Below are positions 60,938 through 64,000 of a DNA stretch of 64,000 bases, piece by piece. Positions within the stretch are counted from its first letter, which is position 1; each line of letters begins with the position of its first letter. The DNA comes from Clostridia bacterium (GTDB taxonomy: Bacteria; Bacillota; Clostridia; TANB77; UBA1234): positions 5,734 to 69,733 of the forward strand of contig CAAFRB010000054.1 of the NCBI GenBank assembly GCA_900765095.1. Reading direction: 5' to 3'. The notes under the pieces are model-generated. The model saw only the letters and a program-made list of their open reading frames with translations, did not search any database and was not told where the DNA came from. A program made the translations under genes and the position numbers.

Positions 60938-63900
60938 TTAGCCTTGTTTAGTTAACAAGTCTTGAGCATACTTTTGAATCTGTCCGTGATCCAAATCTAA
61001 TTTTCCGCCGTAGTGAATGTTTGAATCTTCTTTTTCTGCAAAAGCTTCACCTACAGCTCTAGTTCTTGATGAAATAGTTTTTGAAGCATTAGATGCATAA
61101 ATTGTAGTATTAACTCCAGCCTCATCTAATTTATCGTATCTTGCAATACAGTCATTAACGCCATTACCTTGTACACCATCAACAACATTCAATGTTACGT
61201 TTTTAGCTCTACCTTTCTTTGCTAGAGCAAGAGCTAATTTTGCTGCAGGATATCCTCCACTACTGTAACCAACTAATACTATTTCTTTATCAGCATATTC
61301 TTCAGATTGTAATAAAATTTCCATATCTCTTACTACGTCATTCCAGTTGGCCCACGAGTCAGTGTTACCTTTTAAAATTGGTACGATTACTGTATCTTGA
61401 TATGTAGTATCTTTTATATTCTTGTTATCTGATGCATTTAGACCATTTTTTGCTGCACCTGAACCACCAAAGTATATATATACTTTATTTGAACTTTCGT
61501 TAATGCCTTCTTTTTTATCATACTTAGTAGAACCTACCGTGGCCCTAGTAGAATCACTTACATTAATTTTTAATGTAGTTTCTTTTGTTTTTCCGTTTAA
61601 TAAAGTTACGCTTATTTTTACTGTTATGCTTCCGTTTGCTTGTGCTGAAACCACACCATTCTGTGAAACAATTGCTACACTAGCATTGTTACCAACACAC
61701 TTCAATGTGGCTAGAGTCTTAGGACTAAGTCGAGTTTCATCAATTTTAACTTTGTAATTCTTTTCTGTAACACCTAATTGTATTGTGGTTGATGTTGTTA
61801 ATTTCAAGTTTTCTTGTTTAACTTCAATTTCCTTCTTAAATTCACCTGAAGAAGTAACTACTTTTATAATAGTTTTACCCCTATTTTTTGCAATGATTAA
61901 TCCAGCATTTGTTACAGATGCTACATTAGTATTTGTACTTGTTATCGTAACTTCATCTGTTGTATTTGATGGAGTGATGATTATATTAGCTTGTACTTCT
62001 TCACCTACGAATATTGCATCATAATTACGTCCTAAATCTATCTTCACATCTGTTACTGGTATAATCTTATTTGTAACATTTATATTGTATGTATTGCCTT
62101 TCTCATCTTTTAATATAGTAGTACCAAGTTCAACTGCTGTAACGATATTGCCAGATACTATTACGCTATTACCAGATATTATTGTTAGACTTTCTACATT
62201 TAATATCTTACGACTTTCATCCAATAAAATGCTCATACTTTCGGCAGGCAACATTGTTTTTCTTTCTATTACTTCTACGGTTCTAATTTCTGTAACTGTT
62301 CTATTATTTATACTAAGTGTTACCCTACATTGTACTTTTCCAAGTTTACTAAATATATGTTTTATACTATTGCTATCTTTTGGTTGATTTACTGTTGAAC
62401 CATTAATAATCCATTTTATGCCATCCTTGTTGCCCAACTCTGCAGATGCAATTGCTCTAAGTGTAGTTTCTTCACCCAAATATGCTTGAAGTGGTATATC
62501 TACAGTTAAAGTGTATTTAGATTTAGTTTCATACTTCATATTAAACTTTTCACTAGCAAGTTCTGTTCCACTACCACTATATGCTTTTACTGTAATTGTT
62601 GCCTTTGTTGCTTTTGCATTTGTGTTTTCTAAAGCTTTTATAATACCATTGTTATCAACTTCAAATAAGTTTGTGTTACTACTTTCATACTTGAATGTAA
62701 CATTCTCATCACCATTATGAGTTATTGAAAGTTGTGTACCTTCTCCTGGAATTAATGAAGTTTTATTTGTCTTAATCTTCATTACAAATTCAGCTTCACA
62801 TTTAGCACATTTCTTCTTATCTGTAAATTCATGATCCTCTCTCAATTCAGCATGTGCCTTACAAATGTTACAAGTAATTTTCCTTATATGCTTATTTATA
62901 TCATCTGATTTATCATAACCATCTAGATTATAATTTTCTGAGCTGTGTTCACATAAGAAATTGTCTTGTCTAGCTCCACAACTACATACACCAGCCTCGT
63001 TGTACACGTGTGCCTCGTTTTTGCCAAACGTACGATTACATAAATTACAGTAATAATATAGTCTATGTTCTCTGTAATTTACAATTGTTGAATTTCCTGT
63101 TAATACAGGATTATGTCCTTCAATCGTTCTGTCTACTGTACATTTTTGTGCTCCAACATTTTCATATCCACAAATACATACGCCATTTATGTTATATGAG
63201 TGATCTTCAAGGTAGTTAAATGTAATATTACATACTGAACAACGTTTTACAACAAGATGTACTTTATCTGAATTACTCGAATTTTCTCCCAACTTTTTAT
63301 ATTGTGAAATATAAACTGGATGACCTGGTGCTGTATAATCTTTGCTACATTTTTTACTAACATAACATTTTGTACATCTGCCAGAACCGTCAAACTCGTG
63401 GGGTACTTCAGCTACATAAGGTTCTATAGGATCTGTACACACCATTAGGTGATATGTAGCATCAATGCTTCCATCTGAATTATATAAGATAGAATATTTT
63501 TTCGGATGGTTACAGCCGTTTGTATAGCCTTTAGTACTATCAAAATATACCAATCCACAGGCAGTACATCTATTATTATTAAGTGCATCAGTTTCCACTC
63601 TATGTTCTTGTGTTTCCGTCTTTCCACAAATTGTACATTCAGCTATATGTTTAGAGCCATCACTTGTAGGTGTATATTTATAGTTGTGTTTTGAAGGCTC
63701 ACATTCTGGTATAGCTTCTCTTTCACGTCCACATATCGAACATTTTTCACCACTTGTATGTTCTTCTGCTTTTATATCATTACATTTTCTGCATCTTACA
63801 TAGTGGTATTTATTATCTCCTTTTTCTTTAGTAACGTCTTTATCGTATCTGTAATTATGAGAACATGTATATCCGCATATTTTACACTCATTATTAACCA

Positions 63901-64000
63901 TTTTATGAGTTTCTGCTCTTCTTGTGCTACATCTACTGCAATATAGCATGTGTGAATTTTGAGTTTTTGTTCCTCCATTATATATAAAGTCGTGTCCTAG
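60938..64000 (-). CDS. Large Cys/His-repeat, Ig-like and serine-hydrolase protein (5' end beyond window)
   Basis: The frame is open to the right edge, adding LGHDFIYNGGTKTQNSH before the first ATG in view, so the gene is cut. At least 1020 residues: about 400 with repeated CxxC and His motifs (CKICGYTCSH, CSICGRERE, CTICGKTETQEH) spaced like small zinc ribbons, then several Ig-like (BIG2-type) modules (LIIAKNRGKTIIKVV, GVVSAQANGSITVKIS). A C-terminal alpha/beta hydrolase-like domain follows, with GYSSGG (GxSxG nucleophile) near residue 896 from that ATG, VVDGVQG and LDHGQI as plausible Asp and His of the triad. It is probably exported; the signal peptide would lie outside the window. Confidence 0.8.
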   Translation of the reverse strand, partial: LGHDFIYNGGTKTQNSHMLYCSRCSTRRAETHKMVNNECKICGYTCSHNYRYDKDVTKEKGDNKYHYVRCRKCNDIKAEEHTSGEKCSICGREREAIPECEPSKHNYKYTPTSDGSKHIAECTICGKTETQEHRVETDALNNNRCTACGLVYFDSTKGYTNGCNHPKKYSILYNSDGSIDATYHLMVCTDPIEPYVAEVPHEFDGSGRCTKCYVSKKCSKDYTAPGHPVYISQYKKLGENSSNSDKVHLVVKRCSVCNITFNYLEDHSYNINGVCICGYENVGAQKCTVDRTIEGHNPVLTGNSTIVNYREHRLYYYCNLCNRTFGKNEAHVYNEAGVCSCGARQDNFLCEHSSENYNLDGYDKSDDINKHIRKITCNICKAHAELREDHEFTDKKKCAKCEAEFVMKIKTNKTSLIPGEGTQLSITHNGDENVTFKYESSNTNLFEVDNNGIIKALENTNAKATKATITVKAYSGSGTELASEKFNMKYETKSKYTLTVDIPLQAYLGEETTLRAIASAELGNKDGIKWIINGSTVNQPKDSNSIKHIFSKLGKVQCRVTLSINNRTVTEIRTVEVIERKTMLPAESMSILLDESRKILNVESLTIISGNSVIVSGNIVTAVELGTTILKDEKGNTYNINVTNKIIPVTDVKIDLGRNYDAIFVGEEVQANIIITPSNTTDEVTITSTNTNVASVTNAGLIIAKNRGKTIIKVVTSSGEFKKEIEVKQENLKLTTSTTIQLGVTEKNYKVKIDETRLSPKTLATLKCVGNNASVAIVSQNGVVSAQANGSITVKISVTLLNGKTKETTLKINVSDSTRATVGSTKYDKKEGINESSNKVYIYFGGSGAAKNGLNASDNKNIKDTTYQDTVIVPILKGNTDSWANWNDVVRDMEILLQSEEYADKEIVLVGYSSGGYPAAKLALALAKKGRAKNVTLNVVDGVQGNGVNDCIARYDKLDEAGVNTTIYASNASKTISSRTRAVGEAFAEKEDSNIHYGGKLDLDHGQIQKYAQDLLTKQG

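Noticed and set aside
1..64000. Prophage, insertion sequence, integron or tRNA-associated island
   Set aside because: No transposase, integrase, phage structural gene or tRNA was found; only the small palindromic repeats look mobile.

Overview
This window comes from an AT-rich, low-GC Gram-positive bacterium of the Clostridia type. The support is Spo0A, a SpoIVFA/SpoIVFB-like pair, a BofA-family protein, CotF-like coat proteins, IreB, RNase J, an L10 leader and consensus sigma-A promoters. An uncultured gut lineage is likely but is my inference. No rRNA, tRNA, CRISPR array, prophage or insertion sequence was seen. Most genes lie on the minus strand. Layout: 1-3 kb holds the mismatch-repair pair mutL (cut by the window edge) and mutS. 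3.2-4.5 kb is an unrecognised gene. 4.7-8.3 kb is the ribosomal/transcription operon rpmG-secE-nusG-rplK-rplA-[L10 leader]-rplJ-rplL; rpoB does not follow. 8.3-16.2 kb is a surface-polymer block (two GT4 glycosyltransferases, one fused to a DUF4330-like domain, a Wzy/ligase-like protein, MurJ), a BofA-like protein and ObgE. 16.3-16.6 kb is a free-standing structured RNA with its own promoter and terminator. 16.6-17.5 kb is rplU-rpmA. 17.6-22.2 kb carries a large surface protein behind a SpoIVFA/SpoIVFB-like pair whose protease gene is frameshifted. 22.3-28.4 kb has gltX, a DUF368 transporter, RNase J and a lipoprotein deacetylase. 28.5-37 kb has ankyrin and SLH proteins, a ribbon-helix-helix regulator, Spo0A and housekeeping enzymes. 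37-41.7 kb has an ATPase-like protein with long Ala/Glu repeats, a small membrane protein and a penicillin-binding carboxypeptidase. 41.9-44.7 kb is a plus-strand ABC importer with a frameshifted ATPase gene. 44.8-47.1 kb holds a broken metallopeptidase gene converging on a compact radical-SAM/Cys-rich-peptide operon. 47.1-60.2 kb mixes surface proteins, trmFO, pgsA, coat-like proteins, a glycosyltransferase, an SPFH/Tim44-like pair, a PfkB kinase and Maf. 60.3-64 kb has a compositionally odd small gene and a large multidomain protein that runs off the end. The strongest candidate for an undescribed system is the radical-SAM operon at 45581-47112. A SPASM maturase with a C-terminal PqqD-like segment is followed after 6 bases by a 42-residue peptide, absent from long-ORF lists, with 8 Cys and 8 Asp packed into its last 27 residues. 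It has its own consensus promoter and a shared terminator, and looks like a RiPP (possibly ranthipeptide-like) locus. Other points to check are the ncRNA at 16.3-16.55 kb, a dispersed palindromic intergenic repeat with identical 19-bp arms, three genes each broken by one-base indels, and SG(D/E)-rich extracytoplasmic linkers, including an unusual tail on SecE.
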